Assembly (NCBI RefSeq): GCF_001540865.1
Contig: NC_033629.1
Span: 8,114,342-8,178,341, forward strand
Origin: Ananas comosus
Taxonomy: Eukaryota; Streptophyta; Magnoliopsida; Poales; Bromeliaceae
DNA: 64,000 bases
Direction of reading: 5' to 3'
The position numbers were made by a program, and so were the translations under genes. Position 1 is the first letter of the stretch, and each line of letters begins with the position of its first letter. Below are positions 23,406-36,234 of the stretch, in pieces. The notes beneath the pieces are model-generated. The model made no database searches. It saw only the letters and a program-made list of their open reading frames with translations, and was not told the origin of the DNA.

Positions 23406-24180
23406 ATGCCAAAAATTATTGCGCTATGAACCAAATGCGAGGCGATGCTTACCTGATCAAGTTGTTGACCAAGTTGGGCGTTCCCTTGGGATCTTAAACG
23501 GCTCCTGAACCAACCCTCGAATGCACCACTATTGAATCAAGCGATTCGGTTAAGAGGTAATCGGCTCAAGCAGATTTTTTTGCCAACTACTTTCAAATGA
23601 ACAGAAAAGCAAGCTCGGTTGAAAGAACCGAGCTATTTATATTGATTGAAAAAGTGCGATTACAAGAACTATAAGGGAGTAAGATCTACTCCTAAGAAAA
23701 CTAAAAAAGTTTGCTAACTAAGCTCTTAAAGAAAGAAACAAAACTCTTAGTGAAAAGCAGTAAACTATCCCTAGAAAGCTTTAGATGCTGGAATTGAGAG
23801 AAAATTGATAGTCTTGTAGTCTTTTTTTCGTGTGAAGGACCCCGATTACAGGCACGTTTTCTTCTATTTATAGTAGTATGTGTTCCCGCCTGCAATTATT
23901 GGGTTTTCTCATCGTAGAGTTTTTTGTCACCCAAGTTCTTCTTCTTTCTTGCTGCCACGATATTCTCTCTCCACTTCTCCAACTATTTCTACTCAAATTT
24001 TGCTTATATTTACGCATTTCTTTATTAACTTCTGGTGCATCACATGTCACTTTCTATTTTGTCCACGCCAACGGGTTGTGTGGACCAAGCTGCCTACCAC
24101 GTGGCGCTACTTTTCTAGTGCTAACAGATATAAAGAGCAATTTTCCAAGTTCAAGGTAGTAAAATATAGGCTGAATTGAA
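23406..24180. repeat. degenerate LTR-like repeat, related to 51030-51812
   Basis: No coding region recognised. It shares short blocks, in the same order, with 51030-51700: 'ccctcgaa', 'aatcaagcgattcgg', an 'aagagccaaa/gaaccgag' segment, 'ctactcctaa', 'tctatttatag' and 'taccacgtggcg'. This suggests remnants of one old LTR family, though blocks are short and the comparison was by eye. Confidence 0.4.
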
Positions 24181-24626
24181 CCTCACATGAAACCTTAGCT
24201 TAGTATTAACCAATTTATTTTAGATGGTGCATTATTCTAAAAACTAGGACATCCACATTGATTGCAGCTTAATCTTATCATCATTTACAAACTCTATACT
24301 CATACCTATTGAATCGAAATGGTCTTTCTCTCAACATCCTTTATTCTACCCATAGTAAGTGTTATCAAGGAATCATTTACAGTTATAATCCCATTAATTA
24401 GATGAGTTCTAAGCTCATAGCAACATTATTTAGCAAATTCATGGTATGAAATTGCCTAAACTCCTAGCTTACAAAGAAACATGTTATGCTCTTATTTCAA
24501 ACTCAAAAGTCTTTCCAGTTCAGTAATCACAATTTATCGAGATGGAACTCATACTTGCTTGCAAATAAGAAGCAAGTATAAAATTTGTGAAATGAAATGA
24601 GATTCTTTACTCCTATCCACTATGTG
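24181..24626. other. no recognisable feature
   Basis: AT-rich sequence between the degenerate repeat and the left end of the hAT element. I see no coding region, inverted repeat or LTR terminus in it. Confidence 0.5.
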
Positions 24627-25358
24627 AAAGGCGCGCATGAGGCCCGCACCTCAGCGCCTCAGCAATAGTGAGGCACAATGCTATTGCTAAGGTGTGCGCC
24701 TAGGCCCTGAGGAAGCACAACTTAGGTGAGGCGCGAGGTGCGCGTAAGGCACACGCCTTGCATTATTTAATAATATAGGGTTTTGGATTCAAACTTTTGG
24801 GTTATCGGGTTTCGAGTTTAAATTTTATACTTTAATCCAATAAGATAGTTAAAAATTCCTAAAAGAAATCTAGAAAAACCCTAGAGAAACCCTTTCGTCC
24901 GCCCTCTCCTCTCCCTCTCGTGTTCCCACATCCTCTCTCTGTCTATGGGCATCCAACAGTAGCATCGGCCATCGGTAGCTGTAGGAACAAGCAAGCAACA
25001 ACAACAGTAGCAACGAAACAAGAGCAGCAACAGTTTTCAAGCAATAATAGCAGCAGGAATAGCAATAGCAACAACAAGAAGGCAAAAACAAGTAGCAACA
25101 GCAACTCTCAAGTAAGTTTTGTCTCTATACTCCAATGTTTTTCTTTTGAACCTATTTTTTAGTTATTATTTATGGAATTTGATGGATTTGTGAGGTTTTT
25201 TTTCTTTTTTTCCATATGTTTCTACTTTTTTTTGTTTCCATTGCATATTTGTTGATTTATTGTTAAATATTTGATTGTTGATTTATTGTAGCTTGATTGA
25301 ATGGATCATGAAGGATACAAAAAGGATCCTGTATGAAAATATGTGTTTGAAGGCTCTC

Positions 25359-27820
25359 TGTCACACCCCAATCCCCGCCAACGTGATCGGGTTCGGGTCA
25401 CGTCAACGGACGCCGAACGGACAGAGCCTCCCCTGTCCGTCCAAGGCTCTAACAACATGTATAAATAGGCAATCAACAAGAGAATTGCATATATAATACA
25501 AGGCTTGCACGAGGGCAAGCAACAACGGAAGCGAAAGCTCTAAGCTAATATACAACATACATGGTACTTGATTTCATTTGAACCAAATACAAGTAAATAA
25601 AACTATTACATTTGCATTCAAACATCATTTCCTCTTTACATTTAGCCATCCACCAAAATTACACGATTGTTTACAACTGTACATCTCTAAATCAACAAAA
25701 GAAGTTGATGCATGTATAACAAGAGGGAAATGGCTACAAACTGTATGAGTCCCGGTGGCCGCTATCTACGGCGCTTTACCCTTGCCTCGGTCCTCCGCCG
25801 CCCCGCTCGTGTTAGGACCTGTAGGGTTAGTGGTGTGAGAACTACAACAAAGTTCCCAGTGGGCTCGGCATCCGACCTCGCCGACTTACCCACTAGATCT
25901 ATCCAGGCATAAGTATTTCAAAGGAGAGAAAGTAACCATTACTAATGCAACTAATACTATGCTTGCAAGAAAGAGTCAGTGGATATATAATTCAATGCGA
26001 TAATGGAAATGCATGCATGCTTCAATCATAATTAAGCTTTGGCTCTTACCCAATCTTGCCGGTTAACTCTGTTAACCCCAATAACTCATAACCCAAATCC
26101 TGTCATAACAGGGTGGCCTCGAACCACCCCTAGGGACCGTCATCAGGGACCTCGCTCCCAAGGTGACTATTTCCGGAAACTCACCGCTTGAGGGGGAGCT
26201 ACCTCCCTCAAGCCAAGACGTGTCATGAGTATCAATCGAATCCCCAATTTGAGGATGTTTTACCATGCCGCTTTCATGCTAGGTTCTCTACCCATTGTTC
26301 ATGTCACTTACTAACCATTTTGTCCCAATGTAACTTTGATTAAACCTACGCTTAACACTTACTTGTCGATGCCAATCCATCTCTCTATTGTCAGTGTCAT
26401 AGCTATTTACCATTGCCAAGTCCAAGCCTCTCAATCATGCAATCTCTAGGGTCCAACAATACATGTCCTTCATGGTTCCATATCTTTCTACTTTCCAAAA
26501 ACATTAGAGAAGACATAATGAAACAACCAATAGTCCACATGTAAATTAACCCTAATATGCATGAGTGACTATACAACCATATGTTCAAGAAATAGAGAAA
26601 CAGACATAGAAGGGAATTCAACGATTCCGGCGTGCACCCCCCACCTCTATTGGTCGTGTGGGTGTAGAATATGAAGGCTCCTGCACTTTACGATAGCTGA
26701 TTCCGCGCCCTATAATCAAAATAGTGCCATATTAGGCCCCTTTCTACATGAACTATACTCTAATATTTTCGCAATGTTAAATGAAATTGTCCAATGTATT
26801 TAGGACACCCCGAATTAGGTTTCTACGAGGTCAATTTGTCCCCGAAAAATCCTAGGGCAAAAGCCCCAATTTTCAAGCCCTAACATGGTCATTTAGGGTT
26901 TCCCCATGAATCGATCCTAACCCTAAGCAAACAATAGCTTAGGATCATCTAAGAAGCATCCTAATAAGGTTTCTAGACCCTTAGAACCAACCCTAGGGCT
27001 CCTAACACCACTTTCAAGGATTCACCATGAGAGCACCTTGAGCTCTCATGGGTTTCATGGTGTTCATGGCTCAAAAGAGCCTCTAAAGCCACTAAGGAGC
27101 ACAAAGCTCCAAAACTTAGGGATCAAAATCAAGCCCTAGACTCATTTCTACCAAAAACTCACCTTAGCCCAAGCTCCTCCAAGTCCTTCTTGTAGGAGAG
27201 CTTGTAGAACCCACCAAAGCCTCCAAATCCTCCTTCCCTTCACTCCTTCTTCTTCTTCTCTAAGCCCTAGAGCTAGGATTCTAGAGAGAGAAAGAGTGGA
27301 AATGAGAGGAGAGGAGAGAAATGGCTGTGGAAGAGAGGGGATGGATCATATATAGTGTTGTAATAATTGCACTTAAGCCCCTCCACTTGTTTCCTATTGA
27401 TCTGCCCAGACTGGGCATTTTTCGCCTTCGGGGACCGGTCTCCCCGACCAGGGACCTGTTCCCGAACGTGGGTTTTCCAGGACTTAACCAAATTTTTGGG
27501 TTTTTCAGCTGCTGCGCAGCGAGGGACCGGTCTGCCCTTCAGGGACCGGTCTCCCGAGGACCGGTCTCACCACCAGGGACCGGATGCCTCAGGATTCCTG
27601 GCAGGCTACGCGTAAGGGGACCGGTCTCTCCTTCAGGGACCGGTCTCTGAGAGCACAAAATCTGGGACTTAGCCAGATTTCCAGATTTACTCTCTCGGGT
27701 CCCTTTTAGCTCCACTTGTGGACTCTAATGAACTTAGGGTCCATTCAAACTCATTCAACTCCGCGTTCCGCTCGTTTTGACGGAACTCGGCACGATTTGC
27801 GAGGGATGTGGTATGTTACA
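25359..27820 (-). mobile_element. solo LTR in the hAT BED exon, TSD CTCTC
   Basis: The ends are TGTCACACCCC (25359) and GTATGTTACA (27820), with CTCTC at 25354-25358 and 27821-27825. The BED-finger coding sequence continues on both sides. U3 carries an ACCGGTCTC/GGGACCGGT array (27430-27650), the conserved hairpin is at 25839-25855, and the 3' end has the block 'cgaacggacagagcc' (25403-25430) shared with 3322-6797 and 29033-31122. No internal region remains. Confidence 0.92.
27347..27356 (-). promoter_or_regulatory. LTR TATA box
   Basis: The minus strand reads ACTATATATG, followed by a stretch rich in CT and then 'aaccctag' type leader, the usual order of core promoter and transcript start in these LTRs. 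Confidence 0.5.
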
Positions 27821-29032
27821 CTCTCGGCAATAGAAACGATGTAATATGTAATTTTTATGAAAAATAACAAAAGAAGGCATTTATAGAGCCAAACAACATA
27901 TTATTGGTGGCTTTCGAAATGCAAAAGAATGCTCAAGATATCTACCTCATGTCCGCCAGGAAATTAGGGAGTTTATGGTTAAGAAAGAAGCGACAAAGGA
28001 GAGAAATCCTTTGAGGTTGATTTTGATGAAGTAGAGGGCTTTGGTGATGATAAGGATGAAGATAATATTGAAGAATTTAAATCTCTTGGAAAAAGATGTC
28101 GAAGTAGTGGAAGTATTGGAGTTAGCAAGTCAATAGGAAAAAAAAAACGCAGTGAAAAGGATCCTATAGATGTATATTTCACTCGTGATGTAGAGAAGGT
28201 AGTCAAGAAAGAAAGGAAGGAAAGATGAAGCAAACCACAATAAATAATGCATATAAAAAAGAGTTGAGAGAGAAAGCTTGCAGAGACTTTGCCTAATGGA
28301 TGTACGACGCTGGGATGCCTTTTGATGCCATTAATTATGATAGTTTTCGAGTAGCAATTGAGTTTATTGAGCAATATGGCAATGGCATGAAACCACCATC
28401 TGCATATGAGTTACAAGTTCTTTTTTTGAAGGAGGTTGAGAGGACAAGAAATATTTTAAAGTCTCATAAAGAGGAATGGACGAGGACTGGTTGCTTTTTA
28501 ATGTCAGATGCATGGAAGGAAAGGCGAGAGGCCCTTACTAAATTTTCTTGTGAACTCTCCGATGGGTACAGTGTTTTTTGGATCAATTGATGCTTCTAAT
28601 TATGTTAAAATGGAGAAAGAATGTTTAAATTATTGGACAATATGATAGAGGCCATTAGGAAAGTAAATATTGTTCAAGTTGTTACTGATAATGAATCGGC
28701 TAATGTAGTAGCCGGTAAAATTTCTCTCTTTTAGTTTTTAACTTCTTTTTTTTAATTCCTTGTGTGTAATATTTATATAACTAATAGTTATATTCTTTTT
28801 TCATTCAATTTTTTCAGGGAGATTGTTAGAAGCCAAAAGACCAAATTTGTTTTGGACCTATGTGCTACCCATTGCATTGACTTGATGTTCAAGAATATCG
28901 CAAAGATGTAGATAGTACATAGGCCCATGCAAAGAGCCGTGATTTTAAATAGCTATATTTATAATAGCACAGGTGCAATGAATATGATGAGACGTTTCAC
29001 GGGCCAAAAGATGTTGCTTAGGCCTGACATAT

Positions 29033-31122
29033 TGTAGAGTACCGAGTCTTCGGTGCGCTAAAACCGAACTTTCGTCAAATTGACCGAAGTGTGGTATTGG
29101 ACGCTTTAGAGAGGTCCGTTGAGTATTCTGAGTGATCGGAATGACTTATAAGGGTATAAGGGACTAAAAGGGACCTTGGAGAGCAAGATTTGAGATTTTC
29201 GAAAATTTTTGTATTAGGAATGCTCTCGGGGTCCGGACCCTGCATGTAGGGTCCAGACCACGTGCATGGAAAAACGTGAAGTTTGTGCAAAGTGTCATTT
29301 ATGGGAGGGGTTGTGTGCATTTGTGCATTGAGAGTGTATATAGATGGGTTTTACTCTATTTGTCTCATTTCCCCTCCACTTGAACCAACATAAGAGATTC
29401 TCTTTCTCTCTCTAAACCTCTTTCTCTCTCCCTCTGTCTCCTAGGGTTTGCTCCAAAAGGTGGAGTTGGTGGAGGAGAGCTTGCTTGGTGATAAAGCTAT
29501 CATCTTCTTCACCTTTGGGCTTGGGAAGAAGCTTAAGTTGAGGTGAGCCTCATTGGTTTTTGAGGTTGTTGTGTTAGGGTTTTGTATAATCCCTTAGAAA
29601 TGAGTTGTTTTGGAACCCTAGGTAATCCTAAGCTAGACTATTGCATGAATCATGAGGTGTTATGTGTATTCTTGCAATAATGGGTTTTTAGGGTTTCATA
29701 TAAGGGTTTGTGGTTATGATGGGTTTTGATCTAAATTGACCCATTGCAAACCTAATTGAAGGTAAAACCAACACGGTGGGTAACTCGAATCGAAGTTCCT
29801 ATGGGTGTGCGGTGAGTCGTTGAAGAAAAGTACAGTTTTCGGTTCGTTTGGGTGGGGTCGAGCCAAAACGACGTTCATAAATTGCGAGGCTCGGGTTCTC
29901 GCATCTCGGCATCACCAAGAGGTGGGGGGTGCTATCCGAAACAATCGAATTTTCTTTTATGTCTAAGTTGTTATTGTTGAGCATCTACATTTATATGTGA
30001 TATCATGCATTATAGGATATGTGGTTAAATGTAATTCAATTCCTTGCATGCTTCCATGGTAGAAATGGAATTGTGAGTTGGACACGTGATCTAGCGGATG
30101 CATGAGGATTGGGTCTTGACATGGAATCCTATAGTGCCGAGAACAAGTGGTGAACTTGAACAATGTAATGACATAAAAGTGTGGCATTTGGAACTAGTGT
30201 AGTGATGACACTTAAAACATGAATATTGGGATAAATGGATTCCCGAGTTTGTTATTATCCCTAGTTGGTAGGGTATTCTCGAGTTCGGAGAATTTGATCA
30301 TACTCACTTAGTCTGTTTTAGCTTGACGGTGGTCGCTCCACCCAAGCAGTGAGCTCCGGAGTTGTCACAAAATGGGTTAATGTACCTACCCAGCAGACGG
30401 TCTCGAGTGTGCGCAGTGAAGAGTCTCCTCACCTATGGGATTTGGTTGTGAGTTGGGGCTTAACCTTATGGTTAGCCAAGAAGATTGAGTGACAAGCATA
30501 TGAATGGCATGCATCCTGAGCATAGTGGATACTTCATTCATATCATATTGTTGAGGCATAGTAACTTGTTAGTAGATTTCATTATTATGTTTATATCTCT
30601 ACTTATGCCTGCTTAGACCTAGTGAAAAAATCGGCGGGGTCGGCGGCCGAACCCATTGGGAACTTTTGTTAGTTCTCATCCCACTTTGTTGCAGGGCCTA
30701 ACATGAGCGCAGCGGTCGAGAATCGCGGTAAGGGCATAGCGCCCTAGATAGTAGCCTCCTGTGCATTAGAGTACCATGTATTTATGTTGGACATGAGGTA
30801 TTTTGGTGAGGTTACTTGTGGATGTATATGTATTATGAGCCAAATGTATGTATTTTGGTGGATGAATGTAAATAAAATTTGTAAGCCTTGTATTTGACCC
30901 AAAGAGATCAAGATACAATGTATGGATGTAATAGCTAGTTACTCTCACTTGCTTGACTGTTGTTTGCCCTCGTGCAAGCCATGTATATTGCCATTATTCC
31001 TGGGCAAATGCCTTATACATGCTATATTGTTGTGGAGCCTTGGGCGAACAGGGGAGATTCTGTCCGTTCGGCGTCTGTAGACGTACCTGAACCGACCAAA
31101 TCGGTGGTCGCGGGGAGTGACA
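29033..31122 (+). mobile_element. solo LTR in the hAT transposase, TSD CATAT
   Basis: It runs from TGTAGAGTACC (29033) to GGGGAGTGACA (31122), flanked by CATAT at 29028-29032 and 31123-31127. The transposase motif RRFTGQKMLLRPDI stops at its left edge and TRF-like sequence resumes right after it. A TATATAG box lies at 29337-29343 with a CT-rich leader (29380-29460). The conserved hairpin is near 30657-30678 and a TTGCAG acceptor-like site follows. There is no ACCGGT array in this LTR, which sets it apart from the others. Confidence 0.92.
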
Positions 31123-31795
31123 CATATAACAAGATTTGTCACTGCTTTTCTCACCCTTCAATGCTTACATCATTAGAAAAGTACCTTGAGGAAGATATTC
31201 ACATTTGAAGATTGGACCAAGAGTAAATAGGCAAAACAACAATCAAGCAAAAGAATTACTAGCATAGATATGATGCACACATTTTGGACCAATATAACAT
31301 ATACTCTTAAAGTTTTCGGTCTACTTGTTCGTGTTCTAAAATTAGTTGTTGGTCAAAAGCGAACTTCAATGGTATGCATCTATGAGACCATGGATAGAGC
31401 AAAGGAAGCCATTGCAAAATCATTCAACAAGGAGGATAAACATAATGAAGTTTTCAAAATAATTGATAAGAGGTGGGAATGTCAACTCCATTGCTCATTG
31501 TATGCCGCTGGCTTTATTTGAATTCCGCATATTTTTACTCAAATCCAAATATTGAACAAGATGAAAAGGTTATGTCGGGGCTATACAAGACGCTGTAACG
31601 ATTGTTCCAAGTTATGTCGGGGCTATACAAGACGCTGCAATGATAGTTCAAAGTATTGAGAAACAAGACGAAATAAGTGACCAATTAAGCATATATCGTA
31701 GAGCATTTGGCCTCTTTGGACATGGCTTAGCAATATGGCATTGAAATTCAAAGTCACTAGGTATACTATTACTTGCAGATTATTAGTTTTCTTAA

Positions 31796-32451
31796 GGCTA
31801 AATTACAGAAAACCCCCTTGTAATAACTCGCTTTTTCACTTTCCCCCTTGACATTTAAAAACCTACACTTTGCCCCCCTATAAAATAAAAAATGTGCACT
31901 TCACCCCCTACCGTTAGGGTTCCGACAGGGTTCCGTTAAAAAATATATTTTTATGCCAAAAATACCCCTCCGCCATCTCCCTGTTGCTTCGACTCCCTCC
32001 CGCTCGCCACCTCGCCGCTGCCTCGCCGCGTCGCCGCCTCGCCGTCCTCCACTGCCTCGCCTTCACCCACATCCCCTTCGCCATCCTCCGTCGCCTCGCC
32101 TTCGCCTTCGCCTTCTTTGCCCTTCTCCTACTGTTGCCCACCTCGATTTTCTCCTACTGTCGCCGAAATTGAGGGCGGCGAGGGTGTAGGAGGAGAAGGA
32201 GAGCAGGTGGAGAAGGAAATTGAGAGAAATCGCGGCCGATTGAGGTGGGAATCGCGGCCGAACGAAGGGGTTGCTGAGGAAGATGGGGAAGAAGACGACA
32301 ATGGCGAGGGGCAAAATGGTCATTTTACACACCGTAACCCCCCTGTGAACATTTTTCATTTTACACGGGGGCAAAGTGTAGGTTTTTAAATGCCAGGGGG
32401 GGGGGGAGTGAAAAAACGGATTATTACAGGGGGGTTTTCTGTAATTTAGCC
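31796..32451. mobile_element. Mutator-type non-autonomous element (Pack-MULE candidate), 9-bp TSD
   Basis: The terminal inverted repeats begin GGCTAAATTACAGAAAAC and extend, imperfectly, about 90 bases inward. They are flanked by a perfect 9-bp duplication TTTTCTTAA (31787-31795 and 32452-32460), the length made by Mutator-like transposases. No transposase is encoded. A sister copy is at 45707-46065, in the opposite orientation. This copy alone carries a GC-rich core of about 330 bp (31975-32305) that looks like captured genic sequence. The ORFs there have no recognised domain. Confidence 0.92.
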
Positions 32452-33392
32452 TTTTCTTAATTCTAAATTTCTAAATTCTAATAGAATTATGGAAAGCATA
32501 ATTTGACTATTAATTTATTGTTATATTCTATATTAACAGCTGAGTGGTGGAGATTGTACAGATCTTCTATACCGAACTTGCAAAAATTTGCTGTTCGAAT
32601 TCTTAGTCTCACTTTTAGTGCATCTGGGTACGAATGAAATTGGAGTGTGTTTGAACATGTAAGTTGTAAAATCAATGCATAGGGCGCTAAGTTCAAATGA
32701 TTTATTTTCTTATGACTGCAATATAAATTTAAAAATAATATGCTTATTCATTGATTTCATTTTTTTACAGCTTCATAGAAAAAAAGAAACAGACTTGAGC
32801 AACAATGTTTGAATGATTTGGTATATGTTATGTAATATACCGAACTTTTACGGTTATGAAGTTTTGGTGGAAACTAGATTCGGGGTATCGGAACTGTCCG
32901 AGTATTGGTACGTAGTTCTATAAAATGCAGATTTTGAAAGATGTTTTAGTAAAATCAAGTATAAATAAAAATAGCGTGAGATACTATTTTTATTGATGTA
33001 GAAAAAGTAGAAGATAATTTGGAGATTATTTGTGGTGAAATTAGAATAGAAACAGAAGATTTATAATTTTCTGTAAGAAGTGGGGCTGATCTTTTAGCAG
33101 AAAATTCACAGTGTCAGAAAATTATGAAAACTTGGGAATATGTTGGAATTATTTTTATGAGGCTAGATTTAAAATTTCATGTCATTTTGACACCCGGAAA
33201 GTGAAAAATAAAATCTAACTGCTATCTGCTAGAGATTCTAGTCGGTAGACGGTGACAAAAAATGGTCCAAACTGAAAAGTTAAGATATCTTTCTTCTTAT
33301 TAGTTTAAACCGAGCCTGACTGTCAAATTTGAGTGCAAACAGACATTCAGAAGGGCTCTGGGGAAAAACTTCAGTTTCTGAACTGCTAAACT

Positions 33393-33475
33393 AAAATTAT
33401 GTTAATGTTGAGGGGTGTTGACTATAAAAGGAGAAGAAAATTATGTTAATGTTGAGGGGTGTTGACTATAAAAAG
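33393..33475 (+). promoter_or_regulatory. duplicated LTR core promoter (two TATA boxes)
   Basis: A 44-bp unit containing GGGGTGTTGACTATAAAA is present twice in tandem. TATA boxes start at 33423 and 33467. They are followed by a CT-rich leader with 'ccgaacacacaca' (33476-33535), where LTR transcripts would begin. Confidence 0.65.
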
Positions 33476-34087
33476 GGGCTTCTTTCCCTTTCCTTCTTCC
33501 TCCTCAGCCGAACACACACACCCCACACACACACGTATGGTAAGGGTGAGAAAGAAACCCTCCATTTCTCTCTCTAGATATCTCCCTACGCTCTTTATCT
33601 CCCTCTTCCAAATTCAGAGGCTTGGCGAAGAGCGGGCTTGGGAACGCGTGTGAGCGACGGATCGAGCCTTCGTGCGCCCTGTTGAGCGGCGTGCTTCCGA
33701 CTCGACGTTCGCATTTTGGTAAGTGTTTGGGATTTGGTTTAATCCTTAATGCTTAGTGTTCTAATAGCCTCTAAAGTGTCTCTAGCATGTTTTCTCCATG
33801 AATACTTGGAGTATAAGAGCAAGCTAGGGCTTGGAATGGGGGTTTTGGGTTTGTTGGGGTTTTGATCTATTTTAACCCCATATTTCTCTAATTGGAGGTT
33901 AGAGAAGGACCCTTGGTGACTCTAAGTTGAGGCTCGACGAGTGTTCGGTGATCGTTTGCGCGTACGAGCTGAACCAGATTATGTGTGCCGCCGGAGCCCG
34001 ATTGCAAGTGACTACAAGCAATCGGAGAGCAATATTAGGTAGGTTGTGCTCTACCGAAGCGATTAGGTCGCTTCCATGCTAAGGGGG

Positions 34088-34658
34088 CATTTGGATTGAC
34101 GTATTTGTAGATTCGACATAAGTCAAGTGTAGTGGTGTTTGAGTTTTCCTGAAGTGTGATTATTTTTTTGTTGTTTGTTTTGACGTAACTTGTACCGCCT
34201 GAATGTTAAATTCAATCACTTTTGTTGTTTGTTTTGATGTAACTTGGTGCTGGTAAAATTAGTTTTTTGAGTTCCGTTGTTTGTTTTGATATAAGTAAGT
34301 GGATCTTATTATCTCCTAAATATAGTAGTAAATTTACCACTATAAAATTTAATCTATTATATAATTAATTTTTTTATTATTATTTAAAGATAATCCTAAT
34401 TTATTATAAATAAGGTAATTCTAACCCATTATAAAGGAAGTAGAGTTTAGGTTTTACTGTTTAATAAATTTTTTAGAGGAGGTTGAGTGTAGTGAAAGTC
34501 GAGTTCGGCACTTTAGAGGAGGAAGTCGAGAGTAGGTGAAGTGGAGCTCTAACGTAACTTGAGTTACATTATATTTTTCACTTACATCAAAACAAATAAC
34601 GGAAGTGATGGAACTTGAGTTCCATCACTCCACTTACACCAAAACAAACGGGTCCTAA
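34088..34658. mobile_element. probable MITE inside the LTR
   Basis: The right end (acaccaaaacaaacgggtcc, 34638-34656) is roughly the inverted complement of the left end (ggggcatttggattgacg, from 34086). TTGTTTTGATGTAA-type motifs recur inside in both orientations. A short CTAA lies outside both ends. The inverted repeats are imperfect and the superfamily is unknown; hAT or PIF/Harbinger types both fit. Confidence 0.5.
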
Positions 34659-34679
34659 AGTGAAGTGTGTTTCATTATT

Positions 34680-35190
34680 AATGCATGAAGTGATAGTTAA
34701 ATGCTAAAGTGAATGAATGAGTTAGATTCTAATTATAAATGCATAAGATGTATGCTAAATGAATGTGTAAGATATATGCTAAATAAATGCATGAGACATA
34801 TGCTAAATAACATGAATTAGATGCATGAGCTAGACGTTATATAAATGCATGACTTAGATATGAATGCATGATTGAAATGCTAATAAAGAATGCATAAGCT
34901 ATATGCTAAGCGAATGTATGATCTAGATGCTAAAGAATGCATGTGAGAGATGCTAAAGAATACGTGAGATATATGCTAAAAGAATACATGATTGAGATAG
35001 ATGCTAATTGTAAATGCATAAAATGTATGCCTAAATGAATGCATGAGTTAAATGCTAAAGTGAATGCATGAGATATATGTCAAGTAAGAATGCATGAGTT
35101 GTGGGCTAAAATGTATATTGACTATCGTTTTGATAAGAACATATGCATGTGCATGAAATGCTAAAGAACACATGTATGTGGACATAATGT
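34680..35190 (+). repeat. degenerate tandem repeat, unit about 20-26 bp
   Basis: A run of variants of 'aatgcatgagatatatgctaaa'. Examples are seen at 34735, 34760, 34785, 34870, 34905, 34930, 34970, 35010, 35035 and 35060. Units vary in length and sequence, so this is an old array inside the LTR. Confidence 0.7.
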
Positions 35191-35398
35191 GAGAATATGC
35201 TAGATTCATATGAGGGTGAACTTGGGTCGATAACTCTAGGTTGATAGAGAACTTGACATTGGAAAGCAAGGACATGTAAACTACATCCTAGGTATGGATA
35301 ACTAGAAAAATGAGTACATTGAGTGGCATGTCAATTAATAATCCTAAGTGTGAATAACTAGGATGATAAGTATTGTGAATGGCATTGAAACCTAGTGT

Positions 35399-36233
35399 CA
35401 CTTCGAGAGTAGACCAAAATATCGTCGATGAACACCACGATGAACCTGTCTAGATAAGGCTTGAAAACACGGTTCATCAGATCCATAAAAGCTGCCGGGG
35501 CATTAGTAAGCCCAAACGGCATAACTGTGAACTCATAATGTCCATACCGTGTTCTAAAAGTCGTCTTCGATACATCCTCGGGCTTGATCTTCAACTGGTG
35601 GTATCCCGACTGTAAGTCTATCTTGGAATACACACACGATCCCTGAAGTTGATCAAACAAGTCGTCGATTCTTGGCAACGGATACTTGTTCTTGATCGTG
35701 ACTTTGTTGAGTTCACGATAATCCACGCAAAGGCGAAGTGATCCGTCCTTCTTCTTGACGAACAAAACTGGTGCTCCCCAAGGTGACACGCTCGGTCGAA
35801 TGAAGCCTTTGTCCAACAAATCTTGCAGTTGTGCCCTCAGCTCCCTCAGTTCTGCCGGTGCCATCCTATAGGGTGCCTTTGAGATTGGGGTAGTCCCGGG
35901 AACGAGATCTACCACAAACTCAATCTCCCTATCAGGAGGCATACCCGGTAGCTCAGCTGGAAACACATCCTGGAACTCCCGCACCACCGGAATATCCTCG
36001 ATCCTAGGGGTGTCATCCTCGCCCCTCAGCACAACACTAGCCAAATAGGCTACACAGCCTCTGCTCATCAACTGCCTAGCTCGAGACGAGCTGATCGCCA
36101 TCGCAAACAGCAAACTTCGGCATCCACTAAATACCACCTCAGTCTGCCCAGGTTCTCTAAAAGTAACCGTGCGATTCTTGCAATCAATCGTGGCATAATA
36201 CTTGGTCAACCAATCCATGCCCAAGACCACATC
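35399..36233 (-). pseudogene. Tekay protease-RT fragment
   Basis: An open minus-strand stretch from the protease C-terminus ([19 protein letters not shown]) through the linker ([20 protein letters not shown]) into RT ([55 protein letters not shown]). It has no internal stop, unlike other copies, but both ends are cut: RT stops at 35399 against LTR sequence, and the protease active site is lost at the N at 36234. As the least damaged RT here it is probably the most recent Tekay fragment. Confidence 0.9.
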
Positions 36234-36234
36234 N
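36234..36234. other. unresolved base (N), probable misjoin
   Basis: The N separates protease coding from the middle of an LTR of the same orientation. The LTR 3' end, primer site, gag and protease active site should lie between, so about 2 kb or more is missing here. Confidence 0.85.

Noticed and set aside
31953..32389. ORFs in the Mutator-type element as its transposase
   Set aside because: They are short, low-complexity and lack any transposase motif; the element is non-autonomous.
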